Assembly (NCBI GenBank): GCA_945901765.1
Contig: CAMDLO010000014.1
Location: 1-42,539 of the forward strand
Direction: 5' to 3'
From: Cyanobium sp. NIES-981
Lineage (GTDB): Bacteria > Cyanobacteriota > Cyanobacteriia > PCC-6307 > Cyanobiaceae
DNA length: 42,539 nt
Part shown: in pieces, positions 16,874-24,957 of the stretch
How positions within the stretch are numbered: position 1 is the first letter of the stretch
Layout of the letters: every line of letters begins with the position of its first letter
Program-made: the position numbers and the translations under genes
The notes under the pieces: generated by a model
Seen by the model: only the letters and a program-made list of their open reading frames with translations
Told to the model about the DNA's origin: nothing
Database searches by the model: none

Positions 16874-17131
16874 ATGGCCAACCCCCAGCTCGAAACCTTC
16901 CTCCAGCAGGTGAAGGGCGATCCAGCTCTGCTGCAGCGCTTCAGCGGCTGCGCCAACCTCAATGCCATCGCCGCCCTCGGCGCTGAGCATGGCTTCAGTT
17001 TCACTGGTGTGGATCTGGTGAGACACCAGGCCGAAGCCACCCTGCGGCTCAGCGACAGCGAGCTGGAGGCCGCCGCCGCCGGTGTGGAGCTGGAGGGCCA
17101 CCTCTGGCTGATGAACATCGTGTGGGGCTGA
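16874..17131 (+). CDS. Nif11-domain small protein
   Basis: An 85-residue protein beginning MANPQLETFLQQVKGDPALL, a typical Nif11 leader helix, then NLNAIAALGAEHGFSFTG and LSDSELEAAAAGVELEG, which resembles the L-x-D-E-E-L-E-x-x-A-G-G cleavage region of Nif11-type RiPP leaders. The segment after it is only about 15 residues (VELEGHLWLMNIVWG), has no Cys/Ser/Thr core, and ends in a hydrophobic-aromatic tail. It is more likely stand-alone than a lanthipeptide precursor. It lies between the gluconolactonase-like gene and the HbpS-VOC fusion with short spacing, so it is part of the same transcript. It is the second Nif11 gene in the window. Confidence 0.8.
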   Translation: MANPQLETFLQQVKGDPALLQRFSGCANLNAIAALGAEHGFSFTGVDLVRHQAEATLRLSDSELEAAAAGVELEGHLWLMNIVWG

Positions 17132-17136
17132 AGGCG

Positions 17137-18552
17137 ATGCGCCCCGCCCTTGCCCTGGAGCTGGCCGACGCCGAGCGGCTGCTGGCGGCCGCCCTGGCCG
17201 AAGCCCGCCGGGATGGCTCCCGGGTGGCCGCTGCGGTGGTGGATGCCGGTGGCCGACTGCTCGCTTTCCGCCGGCTCGATGGGGCCAGCCCGGCCGCCGC
17301 CGAGGCGGCGATCGCCAAGGCGCGCATGGCCGCCCTCAGCGGCAACGACACCGCGGGGCAGGAGGCGGCCATCAATGGCGAGCGGCCGGCCCTGCTGCAG
17401 CTGGCCGGGGCCCTGGGCCAGCCGGCGGCGGCCATGGGCGGCGGCATCGCCCTGCGCTGGCAGGGGGAGTTGCTGGGCGGACTGGGGGTGTCGGGCATGA
17501 CGCCCCAGCGCGATGGTCAGATCGCCGCCGCCGGCGCCGGAGGCCTGGCCCCCTGGCCGCACCTGGAGGCGGTGAGCTTCAGCTGCGCCGACGCCGAGGC
17601 CTGCGCCGCCTTCTTCTGCAGCCATCTGGGCTGCCGCCGCCTCGATGCGATCGAGCCGGGCCCGGGCTACGCCAACCTGATCGGCCTGCCGGGGGCCCGG
17701 CTGAAGCTGGTGCGGCTGGCCCTGGGCCGCGAGCGGCTGGAGCTGCTGGAGGTGCGGGAGCTGGGCCCGGGCCAGCGACCCGGCCGCCCCTTCCCGGCAG
17801 ACAGCCGCAGCAACGACCTCTGGTTCCAGCACATCTGCATCGTGGTGCGGGATCTGGCGCAGGCCAGCGGGCCGCTGCGCCAGGCGATCGCCGCGGGGCG
17901 CCTGCAGTCGATCTCCAGCGCGCCCCAGCGCCTGCCCGACTGGAACAGCGCCGCCGCCGGCATTGAGGCCTTCAAGCTGCACGGCCCTGAGGGCCACTGC
18001 CTGGAGCTGCTGCAGTTCCCGGCCGATAAGGGCGACGCCCGCTGGCATGGGCTCGACGACACCACCAGCATCGAGCCGTCCGGCCTGTTCCTGGGCATCG
18101 ACCACAGCGCCATCGGCATCAGCGACACCGAGCGCAGCTGCCGCTTCTACGACCAGCTGCTGGGCCTGCACCTGGGCGGCGACGGCATCAACGAGGGGCC
18201 AGAGCAGGATGGGCTCGATGGCCTGGATGGCACCCGGGTGCGCATCACCGGCCACCGCTGCCCCGGCGGCGCCGGCATCGAGTGCCTCGACTACCGCAGG
18301 CCGGAGGGGGGCCGGCCGCTGCCCAGTGATCTGGGCCCGCAGGACCGGGCCCACGGCCAGCTGCGCCTGCTGGTGGGCGATGGCCCCGCCCAGCTGGCGG
18401 CCATCGCCGACCAGGTTGAGAGCTATGGCGGGCTCCTGCTCAGCCCTGGCATGGTGACACTCTCCGCCGCAGAAGCCAGGGAGCTGGGTTTTCAGGCCGG
18501 CCTGCAGGTGTGCGATCCGGACGGCCACCGCCTGCAGCTGGTGGTGCGCTGA
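17137..18552 (+). CDS. fusion: HbpS/GlcG-like domain plus two VOC (glyoxalase-like) domains
   Basis: A 471-residue protein of three modules. Residues about 5-135 are a DUF336 (HbpS/GlcG) domain, recognised by RVAAAVVDAGGRLLAFRRLDGA, the KARMAAL segment and GGIALRWQGELLGGLGVSG. Residues about 140-285 form one VOC module (PHLEAVSFSCAD, then FQHICIVVRD and PEGHCLELLQFP with the usual final Glu). Residues about 303-471 form a second module (GIDHSAIGISDTERSCRFY, ending DPDGHRLQLVV, where the usual metal Glu is Gln). HbpS-type domains bind heme or small acids; VOC proteins are metal-dependent isomerases, dioxygenases or lyases. No specific reaction can be assigned. ATG 17137 follows the Nif11 stop closely; a GTG at 17122 would overlap it. 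Confidence 0.82.
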   Translation: MRPALALELADAERLLAAALAEARRDGSRVAAAVVDAGGRLLAFRRLDGASPAAAEAAIAKARMAALSGNDTAGQEAAINGERPALLQLAGALGQPAAAMGGGIALRWQGELLGGLGVSGMTPQRDGQIAAAGAGGLAPWPHLEAVSFSCADAEACAAFFCSHLGCRRLDAIEPGPGYANLIGLPGARLKLVRLALGRERLELLEVRELGPGQRPGRPFPADSRSNDLWFQHICIVVRDLAQASGPLRQAIAAGRLQSISSAPQRLPDWNSAAAGIEAFKLHGPEGHCLELLQFPADKGDARWHGLDDTTSIEPSGLFLGIDHSAIGISDTERSCRFYDQLLGLHLGGDGINEGPEQDGLDGLDGTRVRITGHRCPGGAGIECLDYRRPEGGRPLPSDLGPQDRAHGQLRLLVGDGPAQLAAIADQVESYGGLLLSPGMVTLSAAEARELGFQAGLQVCDPDGHRLQLVVR

Positions 18553-18556
18553 AGCC

Positions 18557-19885
18557 TCAGCCCCGCTGGCTCTGCTGCATCAGCACGGCGCCCTGGTGGC
18601 CGTTCCAGCCCTCGCCACGCCAACGGGAACTGAGGGCATCGCTGACGGCGCTGACCAGCAACAGAGCCGGCAGCAACTGGAGATCGCCCTGAAGGGTGAA
18701 CACGAAGGCGGCGCAGAACAGGGGCGTGCCCTGGGTGCCGGCAAAGAGCGCCACCGCACCCACCGCCGCCAGCTGGCCGAGCTCGCTCGGTGAGAAACCG
18801 AGCCCGGCGGGCAGCAGGGAGGTCAACAAGGCGCCGAGAGTCATGCTGTTGTGCATCAAGCCTCCAGGGGCGCCGGCCGCCGGGCTGATCAGCATCGCCA
18901 GGCCGCGCCACAGCAGGGTGAGGGGAGGGCCACCGCTCTCCCCCGCCAGCGCTGCTGAGAGTGACAGGGAGCCGTCGTTGAGGCTGAGACCGCCACTGAG
19001 CTGCGCCAGGGCCGCCAGAGCCAGGGCCAAAACCACGGCTCCCGGGAGACGCTGGCGCAGCATCAGCCGCTGGACCACAGCCGCCAGTGGGATCAGCAGG
19101 CGCACCACAAGCACCCCCAGGGCGGCACCGAGAACGGTGAGCAGCGCCGCCCAACCCCACAGGGGAGCCGCCAGGGCTCCGAACTGCAGACCCACCAACC
19201 GCGCCGGCTGCCCCAGCGGCGTGCTGAGCAGGGCGCCGGAGGCAGCGGCCAGCAGCAGCGGCCCCAGCACACTCACGCCGCTGCGGCGCCCGAGCTCCTC
19301 AACGGCATAGGTGGCCGCCAGCAACGGCGAGCGGAAGGCCACACCAAGGCCGGCGGCCCCGCCGATCACGGCCACGGCCGGCAGGGGCAGGTCCGCCAGC
19401 GGCCGGAAGCGAGACCAATGCCGCCGGATCGCCAGGAGGGCGGCGGCGCCGATCGCCACTGACGGTGACTCCACCCCCACGGCCAACCCACCGATGTGGG
19501 TGAGCAGCATCAGCGGCAGCCGCTGCAGCTGGCTGCGCAGGCTGAGCTTCTCCAGCCAGCTGGCTTCAGCCGCAGCGGGCTGGGGCGGCGGCGTGCGGTC
19601 GAGGGCCAGCAGCGGCGCCACCCCTCCGCCCCGGCCGGCGGCCAGGGGCCCCCAGGCCAGCCAGAACAGCAGGGCGCTGGCGCTGAACACCAGCAGCACG
19701 GCCAGGCCAGGGGGCAGCTGACTGCCCCCGGCTGGGCCTGCCGCCCCGGCATCCAACCCTGGCAGCGGCCAGCCCCAGCGCTGCAGGCGAAACCCCAGCT
19801 CGGAGAGCGCCTGGTAGGGCCACTCCAGCAGCGCCAGCGCCAGGCCCAGCAGCAGCCAGATCAGCGCAGCAACCAGGCTGGCCAT
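18557..19885 (-). CDS. CLC-family chloride channel/antiporter-like protein
   Basis: A 442-residue protein with at least ten hydrophobic helices and the CLC pattern. A gating-glutamate motif is seen as GVESPSVAIG (E139), and the proton-glutamate region as TYAVEELGR (E196/E197). The first selectivity motif (normally GSGIP) appears as GRGGGVAPL, and the GxFxP region as APGGLMHNSMTLGA, so the anion filter is atypical. No CBS domains follow. It should lie in the inner or thylakoid membrane. ATG 19885 overlaps the glgX stop (TGATG), so the two genes are translationally coupled. It is convergent with the HbpS-VOC fusion, only four bases apart. Confidence 0.85.
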   Translation of the reverse strand: MASLVAALIWLLLGLALALLEWPYQALSELGFRLQRWGWPLPGLDAGAAGPAGGSQLPPGLAVLLVFSASALLFWLAWGPLAAGRGGGVAPLLALDRTPPPQPAAAEASWLEKLSLRSQLQRLPLMLLTHIGGLAVGVESPSVAIGAAALLAIRRHWSRFRPLADLPLPAVAVIGGAAGLGVAFRSPLLAATYAVEELGRRSGVSVLGPLLLAAASGALLSTPLGQPARLVGLQFGALAAPLWGWAALLTVLGAALGVLVVRLLIPLAAVVQRLMLRQRLPGAVVLALALAALAQLSGGLSLNDGSLSLSAALAGESGGPPLTLLWRGLAMLISPAAGAPGGLMHNSMTLGALLTSLLPAGLGFSPSELGQLAAVGAVALFAGTQGTPLFCAAFVFTLQGDLQLLPALLLVSAVSDALSSRWRGEGWNGHQGAVLMQQSQRG

Positions 19886-21993
19886 CAACGGGCCGCTCCG
19901 CTTTCGATTTCACCCTGACAGACCAGCAGCACCACCACCGAACGGGCCTGAACCTGATAGTCGCCGTCGGGGAGTGGCGGCGCCTCCTCCCAGGCGACGA
20001 TGTCGTCGGGGCTGGGTCGGGCGGTGTCGATCCAGCGGTGCCAGCAGCCATCCGCCAGGCCGGTGGGCGGCAACGTGAAGCGCAGGGGCTGCCACCAGGC
20101 ATTCACCATCACGTGCATCCGAAAGCGGTGCTCGCTGCTGGTGTAGCTGAGGGCCAGGGAGTGGGAGTCGGGGCCCCAGTCGGGCTGGAACGGCTCCACG
20201 CCGTGCCACTCCACGGCGCAGCGCCGCAGCAGCTCGGCCAGCGGCAGGCTGGTGTGATCCACCACCACATCGCGCCGCTGCCGGTAGGCGATCAGCTCGC
20301 GGGTGAAGCGCAGCAGATCGGCATGGCGCTCCACCAGGGTCCAGTCGAACCAGCTGATCGGGTTGTCCTGGCAGTAGGCGTTATTGTTGCCCTGCTGGCT
20401 GCGGCCCACCTCATCGCCCATGGCCAGCATCGGCGTGCCGGCTGCCAGCAGCAGCAGGCAGAGAGCATTGCGCTGCTGGCGGGCCCTGAGGGCGAGCACC
20501 GCCGGATCGTCGCTGGGGCCCTCCACGCCGCAGTTCCAGCTGGCGTTGTCGTCGGAACCGTCGCGGTTGGCCTCGCCATTGGCCTCGTTGTGCTTGGTGT
20601 TGAAGCTCACCCAGTCAGCCAGGGTGAAGCCGTCGTGGCAGGTGATGAAGTTCACGCTCACCTCCGCCTCCCGCCGGCGGGAGCCGTAGATGTCCGGACT
20701 GCCGATCAGGCGCTGGGCCGCCGCCCAGGCGAAGCCGCCATCGCCCTTGAGGAAGTGACGCAGGTCGTCGCGGAAGCGGCCATTCCACTCCTGCCAGCGC
20801 TCGCCCACGAAGCTGCCCACCTCGTAGAGGCCGGCCGCATCCCAGGCCTCGGCGATCAGCTTGGTGCCCGCCAGCACCGGGTCGCTGTCGAGATCGAACA
20901 GGATCGGCGGGCGAGGCTCCGGCTTGCCCTCCTCATCGCGGGAGAGCACGGCGGCCAGATCGAAGCGAAAGCCATCCACGTGCAGCTGCTCCACCCAGTG
21001 GCGCAGGCTGTGGCGAATCAACCGGCGCACCACGGGGTTGTTGGCATTGAAGGTGTTGCCGCAACCGGTCACATCCAGATCGCGCAGGCTGTCGCTCTCC
21101 CCCTCAAGCAGGTAGTAGTCGTGGGGGGCCAGTCCCCGGTACGAGAGGGTGGGCCCGGCCGCCGGCCCGGCCATCGCCCCCTCGGCCGTGTGGTTGAAGA
21201 CCACATCGAGAATCACCTCAATGCCGGCGCGGTGCAGGGCCTTGACCAGGTCGCGGAATTCATCCAGAGCCGCCAGGGGATCGGTGGCGCTGGCGTAGGC
21301 CGGATGGAGAGCCAGCACGCTGATGGGCTGATAACCCCAGTGGTTGCTGAGCCCGGCCGGTGCAGCCTGGGCATCAAAGGCGAACACCGGCAGCAGCTCC
21401 ACGGCGGTGATGCCCAGCTGCTGCAGGTAGGGGATCCGCTCGATCAGCCCGGCGTAGGTGCCGGCCCGCCCGGCGGGGAGGCCGGCGCTGGGATCGGCCG
21501 TGAAGCCGCGCACATGCAGCTCGTAGATCACCGTTTCGCGGGCGGGCCGGCGCAGGGGGCGATCCCCCTGCCAGTCGTAGCGGCCGAGGTCGGCCACCAC
21601 GCTCTTCATCGCCCCGGCCCAGCCGTCACTGCTGCCAATCCGTCCTCCCTGCCGCCGCTGGCCCTGCTGCCGGCTGTACCCCGGCGGCACCGTCACAGCG
21701 GGGGCATAGGGGTCGAGCAGCAGGCAGTCGGGATCAGCGGGCAGCCGGTAGCCGTAGAGCTGGCCGGGGCCCAGCCCAGCCACCAGCCCATGCCAGTAAG
21801 AACCGCTGCGGTGCTGTTCGCCAGCGAGGGCGATCACCGCCACCGGCTCCGGATCCTCGGGCGCGGCGAACAGGCAGAGCTCCAGGACATCGCAGGCCCG
21901 GGCGTGGATGCTGAAGTTCACCCCATCCGGCTGCAGGGTCGGGCCGAGCGGCGCGCTGCAGCCGGCGCTGAGGGCCAGGGAAGCGTCGATCAC
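19885..21993 (-). CDS. glgX: glycogen debranching enzyme (isoamylase type)
   Basis: A 702-residue GH13 enzyme that cleaves alpha-1,6 branches of glycogen. The N-terminal CBM48 starts at LGPTLQPDGVNFSIHAR. The GH13 signatures follow: DVVFNHTAEG, GFRFDLAAVLSR (nucleophile D345), LIAEAWDA (acid/base E382) and ITCHDGFTL (D454), then the GlgX-type HNEANGEANRDG insert. The GTG at 21993 is chosen: a GAGGG ribosome-binding site lies seven bases upstream and the length fits the family. The frame remains open to 22317, but that extension overlaps divergent doxX and lacks family similarity. It precedes the CLC gene with a TGATG overlap. Released maltodextrin would feed the sugar metabolism encoded around it. 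Confidence 0.95.
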   Translation of the reverse strand: MIDASLALSAGCSAPLGPTLQPDGVNFSIHARACDVLELCLFAAPEDPEPVAVIALAGEQHRSGSYWHGLVAGLGPGQLYGYRLPADPDCLLLDPYAPAVTVPPGYSRQQGQRRQGGRIGSSDGWAGAMKSVVADLGRYDWQGDRPLRRPARETVIYELHVRGFTADPSAGLPAGRAGTYAGLIERIPYLQQLGITAVELLPVFAFDAQAAPAGLSNHWGYQPISVLALHPAYASATDPLAALDEFRDLVKALHRAGIEVILDVVFNHTAEGAMAGPAAGPTLSYRGLAPHDYYLLEGESDSLRDLDVTGCGNTFNANNPVVRRLIRHSLRHWVEQLHVDGFRFDLAAVLSRDEEGKPEPRPPILFDLDSDPVLAGTKLIAEAWDAAGLYEVGSFVGERWQEWNGRFRDDLRHFLKGDGGFAWAAAQRLIGSPDIYGSRRREAEVSVNFITCHDGFTLADWVSFNTKHNEANGEANRDGSDDNASWNCGVEGPSDDPAVLALRARQQRNALCLLLLAAGTPMLAMGDEVGRSQQGNNNAYCQDNPISWFDWTLVERHADLLRFTRELIAYRQRRDVVVDHTSLPLAELLRRCAVEWHGVEPFQPDWGPDSHSLALSYTSSEHRFRMHVMVNAWWQPLRFTLPPTGLADGCWHRWIDTARPSPDDIVAWEEAPPLPDGDYQVQARSVVVLLVCQGEIESGAAR

Positions 21994-22084
21994 GGCCAGG
22001 CCCTCGCTCTGTGTAGGGTCACCCGCCAATGGTGGCCAGAGCCAGGCGCGCTGCCTACGTTGCAGACCAATGCAGGCTGGATCC

Positions 22085-22582
22085 ATGGACATCACGGTGG
22101 TGGAGCTGCTGGTGCCGGCGGCTCCCTCAACGGCGGCCCAGGCGGCCCTGCTGCTGCTGCGCCTGTTCATGGGAGTGTGCTTCATCCGCCACGGCTGGCC
22201 CAAACTGCGCAACCTCTCCACCTGGGCCCAGGCGCTGAACACGCCGAAGTGGCTGTGCTTCCTCTCGGCCTTCTCGATGTTCGCCGCGGGCATCGCCCTG
22301 CTGCCCGGGCTGCTCACGCCCCTGGCGGCCCTGGCGATCCTGGTGTCGATGGCCTACGCGATGGTGCTGGAGATCCGCTCCGGTTTTCCCTTCATCGCCC
22401 CCGACCCATATCAGATTCCCGCCGGCGACTATGCCGGCCCGATGGGGGTGGGCGAGCCGCCCAGCTGGGAGAAGGCCGCCATGTACGTGGTGATGTGCCT
22501 GGTGCTGATCGGCTGTGGCGGCGGACTGCTCTCCCTCGACAACCTGCTGATCGCCGATCTGCTGGAAACCCTGCTGGCTTGA
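22085..22582 (+). CDS. DoxX family membrane protein
   Basis: A 165-residue membrane protein of the DoxX superfamily: RLFMGVCFIRHGWPKLRN near residue 30, then a helix with ALLPGLLTPLAALAILVSM. Some members are small subunits of quinol oxidases or take part in redox homeostasis; most are uncharacterised. It has four hydrophobic helices. ATG 22085 is preferred; an ATG five codons earlier is possible. It is divergent from glgX (91 bases) and its stop overlaps the start of the lipase-like gene (TGATG). Confidence 0.85.
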   Translation: MDITVVELLVPAAPSTAAQAALLLLRLFMGVCFIRHGWPKLRNLSTWAQALNTPKWLCFLSAFSMFAAGIALLPGLLTPLAALAILVSMAYAMVLEIRSGFPFIAPDPYQIPAGDYAGPMGVGEPPSWEKAAMYVVMCLVLIGCGGGLLSLDNLLIADLLETLLA

Positions 22583-23196
22583 TGAGTCATCCGCCGCTGG
22601 TGCTGATCCACGGTCTCTGGGATACACCGCAGCTGTTCAATCGCCTCGTTGATCGCCTCCAAGGCCGCCGTGATCCCCTGGTGATTCCCTACCTGAACCA
22701 TGGCCTGGGTCAGGTGGCCCTCGATGAGCTGACCGCCCGACTGAACACCGGAATCATCGAGGCTCTGGGCTCCGATCAGCCCCTGGATCTGCTGGGCTTC
22801 TCCATGGGCGGACTGCTGGCCCGGGCCTGGATCCAGGAGCACGGCGGCCACCGGCGCACGCGCCGCTTTGTTTGCGTGGGCAGTCCCCAACGGGGCACCC
22901 TCGTCGCCCAATGGATGCCGCGCGCCCTGCTGCCCAGCATCGCCGACATGAAGATCGGCAGCGCCTTCCTGCGCCGCTTGGCAGCAGAGCATCGGCGGCA
23001 GCCCCAACGGCTCCAGTCGATCGACTGCAGGAGCTTCTACTGCCCCTTTGATCTGATGGTGGTTCCCAGCTGGCTGGGAGTGCTGCCGGTGGGCTCGGTC
23101 CAGGCCTTGCCGGTGCACTCGCACGAAGCACTGATCAAGGACCCGAACGCGGTGGCGATCCTGGCCGACACGCTTCTGGCAGGCTCAGGGAGTTAG
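22582..23196 (+). CDS. alpha/beta hydrolase, lipase-like
   Basis: A 204-residue alpha/beta hydrolase resembling small bacterial lipases (LipA/EstA type, PGAP1-like). The N-terminal PPLVLIHGLWDTP supplies the oxyanion hole. The nucleophile elbow is GFSMGG (S74); the likely acid is D157 in CPFDLMVVPS and the likely base H179 or H181 in VHSHEAL. There is no signal peptide, so it is probably cytoplasmic. The ATG at 22582 overlaps the doxX stop, so this is a two-gene unit. The frame is open far upstream, antisense to glgX, but that is GC-driven and not coding. It is convergent with the first GMC gene, 56 bases apart. Confidence 0.88.
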   Translation: MSHPPLVLIHGLWDTPQLFNRLVDRLQGRRDPLVIPYLNHGLGQVALDELTARLNTGIIEALGSDQPLDLLGFSMGGLLARAWIQEHGGHRRTRRFVCVGSPQRGTLVAQWMPRALLPSIADMKIGSAFLRRLAAEHRRQPQRLQSIDCRSFYCPFDLMVVPSWLGVLPVGSVQALPVHSHEALIKDPNAVAILADTLLAGSGS

Positions 23197-23252
23197 GACA
23201 CCACGCTGCTGCCGGATGCCCGTGGCCGAGTCCCACGTGCCGCCAAGCCCGC

Positions 23253-24902
23253 CTATCGCCCCAGGCGCGCCCGGAGGTGTTCACCCACCCGCAGAGCGTT
23301 GGCGATCGCCGTCAGCGAAGGATTCACCGCGCCGATGGTGGGCATGAAGCTGGTGTCGACAACGTAGAGGTTGTCGAGCTCGTGGGCCTTGCAGTTCAGA
23401 TCCAGCACGGAGCTGGCCGGATCGCTGCCGAAACGGCAGGTGCCGGCCTGGTGCCCCACCGCCGCAATGCTCATCGTGCTCTTGATGTAGATCTGGCGCT
23501 CCACCAGGTGGTTGCGCAGGTAGAGCTGATCCAGCATTGCCGTCAGCCGGCCGTAGAGCCGCTGGGCGGCGGTCTGGTTGTTGGGGGTGTAGCTCAGATG
23601 GATCTGCCCCTGGCCATCCACCGTCACCCGGTTGTCGGGATCCGGCAGATCTTCGGAGGAGATCCAGAAGTCGAGCGCGTGCTCGGCGATCTTGTCCATC
23701 GACCAGCCGGGCATCAGAAAGGTTTCCAGGGGCGCATAACCCTTCATGATCTGGCCGTTGGTCTTGCCGGTCATCTGGATGTTGCCCATCGGGTAGTCGA
23801 AGTCGGCGTCGCCCAGATACCAGTCGTTCACAGTGATCGTTTTCTGAAACACGGTGGTGTTCGGCTCATGGGCCAGGGCCACCATCGCCTTGCTGTTGTG
23901 GAACATGTAGTTGCGCCCCACCTGGTCAGAGCCATTGGCCAGCCCGCGCGGGTGCCGGTCGTTGGCCGACATCAGCAGCAGCCGGGCGCTGTTGGCCGCG
24001 CCGCAGCTCACCACCACCACATCGCCGCTCACCTGCAGGGTTTCGCCATCGCGCTGCAGCTCCACCGCCGTCACGCTGCGGCCGCTGGCATCGGTGAGCA
24101 GGCGGCGCACCTCGGCGCGGGTGAGCAGTGACACGTTGGCGCTGGCCAGAGCCGGCCGCATCCCCAGCACATCGGCATCACTCTTGGCGTGCACCAGGCA
24201 GGGAAAGCCATCGCAGCAATTGCACTTGCGGCAGCGGCTGAAGGGCAGGTTGGCCTCATCCAGCATCACGCCACTGGGGGCATGCGACGGGTGCAGCCCG
24301 GCGGCCCGCAGATCATCCACCAGCTTCTGAATGCGGGGCTCGTGGGCAATCGGTGGGTGGGGATAGGGGCCGCTGCAGGGGGGCTCAGTGGGATCCTCCC
24401 CGCGCAGGCCGTGCACGTGGTACATCTCCTCGGCCCGCTGATACCAGGGCTCGAAATCGCTGTAGCGCAAAGGCCAGGCCGGCGAAATGCCGTCGAAGTG
24501 CACCAGCTCCTCGAAATCCTGTTGGCGCAATCGGAAGTGGGCGGCGCCGTACATCTTGGTGGCGCCGCCCACGAAGTAATGGCTACCTGGCTGGAAAGAC
24601 TTGCCGTGCTTGTCGAACCAGGTGTCCTTCGAGACGTAACGACCCTTCTGGAACACCTCTTCGGCGTCCCAGTTCTGGGGCTCCTGAGGCAGCCAGTCGC
24701 CCCGCTCCAGTACCAGGATCTTCAGCCCCGAAGCGGCCAGACTGCGAGCCAGCGTGCCGCCGCCGGCGCCACTGCCGATGATCACCACATCGAAGTGGGC
24801 ACCATTGTCCACTTGTTGCTGCTCGGCGACGGGCAGCGGCGAGCTGTGAATGCCGGTCAACAGGTCGCGGGAGGATACAGCAGACGGTGACACCGCAGAC
24901 AT
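23253..24902 (-). CDS. GMC-family FAD oxidoreductase (catalytic His/Asn present)
   Basis: A 549-residue flavoprotein. The FAD-binding Rossmann motif is VIIGSGAGGGTLAR near residue 40, and GGATKMYGAAHFR is the family's second FAD contact. The C-terminal half has the catalytic pair: H484 in VGHQAGTCRFG and N527 in AVNPSLTAIANAL, as in pyranose 2-oxidase and gluconate-dehydrogenase-type members. A Cys-rich segment FSRCRKCNCCDGFPC (five Cys) interrupts the substrate domain, as in several bacterial GMC dehydrogenases. It probably oxidises a sugar or alcohol; the acceptor is unknown. No Tat or Sec signal is visible. It lies 55 bases downstream of the GH63-type gene on the same strand, at the end of the ARTO run. 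Confidence 0.9.
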   Translation of the reverse strand: MSAVSPSAVSSRDLLTGIHSSPLPVAEQQQVDNGAHFDVVIIGSGAGGGTLARSLAASGLKILVLERGDWLPQEPQNWDAEEVFQKGRYVSKDTWFDKHGKSFQPGSHYFVGGATKMYGAAHFRLRQQDFEELVHFDGISPAWPLRYSDFEPWYQRAEEMYHVHGLRGEDPTEPPCSGPYPHPPIAHEPRIQKLVDDLRAAGLHPSHAPSGVMLDEANLPFSRCRKCNCCDGFPCLVHAKSDADVLGMRPALASANVSLLTRAEVRRLLTDASGRSVTAVELQRDGETLQVSGDVVVVSCGAANSARLLLMSANDRHPRGLANGSDQVGRNYMFHNSKAMVALAHEPNTTVFQKTITVNDWYLGDADFDYPMGNIQMTGKTNGQIMKGYAPLETFLMPGWSMDKIAEHALDFWISSEDLPDPDNRVTVDGQGQIHLSYTPNNQTAAQRLYGRLTAMLDQLYLRNHLVERQIYIKSTMSIAAVGHQAGTCRFGSDPASSVLDLNCKAHELDNLYVVDTSFMPTIGAVNPSLTAIANALRVGEHLRARLGR

Positions 24903-24957
24903 CGGAAATCAAATGAGGGAACGGATCGTGATCGCCAGTTGATGCTCGAGGTGAACG

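Noticed and set aside
16874-17131. Lanthipeptide (prochlorosin-like) precursor
   Set aside because: The Nif11 leader is present, but the part after the AAAAG site has no Cys and no Ser/Thr, so no thioether ring could form.
20038-22581. A very long plus-strand open frame antisense to glgX, in frame with the lipase-like gene
   Set aside because: Its translation has no family motifs and is rich in Gly, Ala, Gln and His. The opposite strand encodes a complete GlgX with all catalytic residues, and the lipase has its own start overlapping doxX. The open frame is a by-product of GC-rich codon bias.
23200-23250. CGTGG/CCACG inverted repeat between the lipase-like and GMC stops as a terminator
   Set aside because: Five-base stem, no U-run; not distinguishable from chance.
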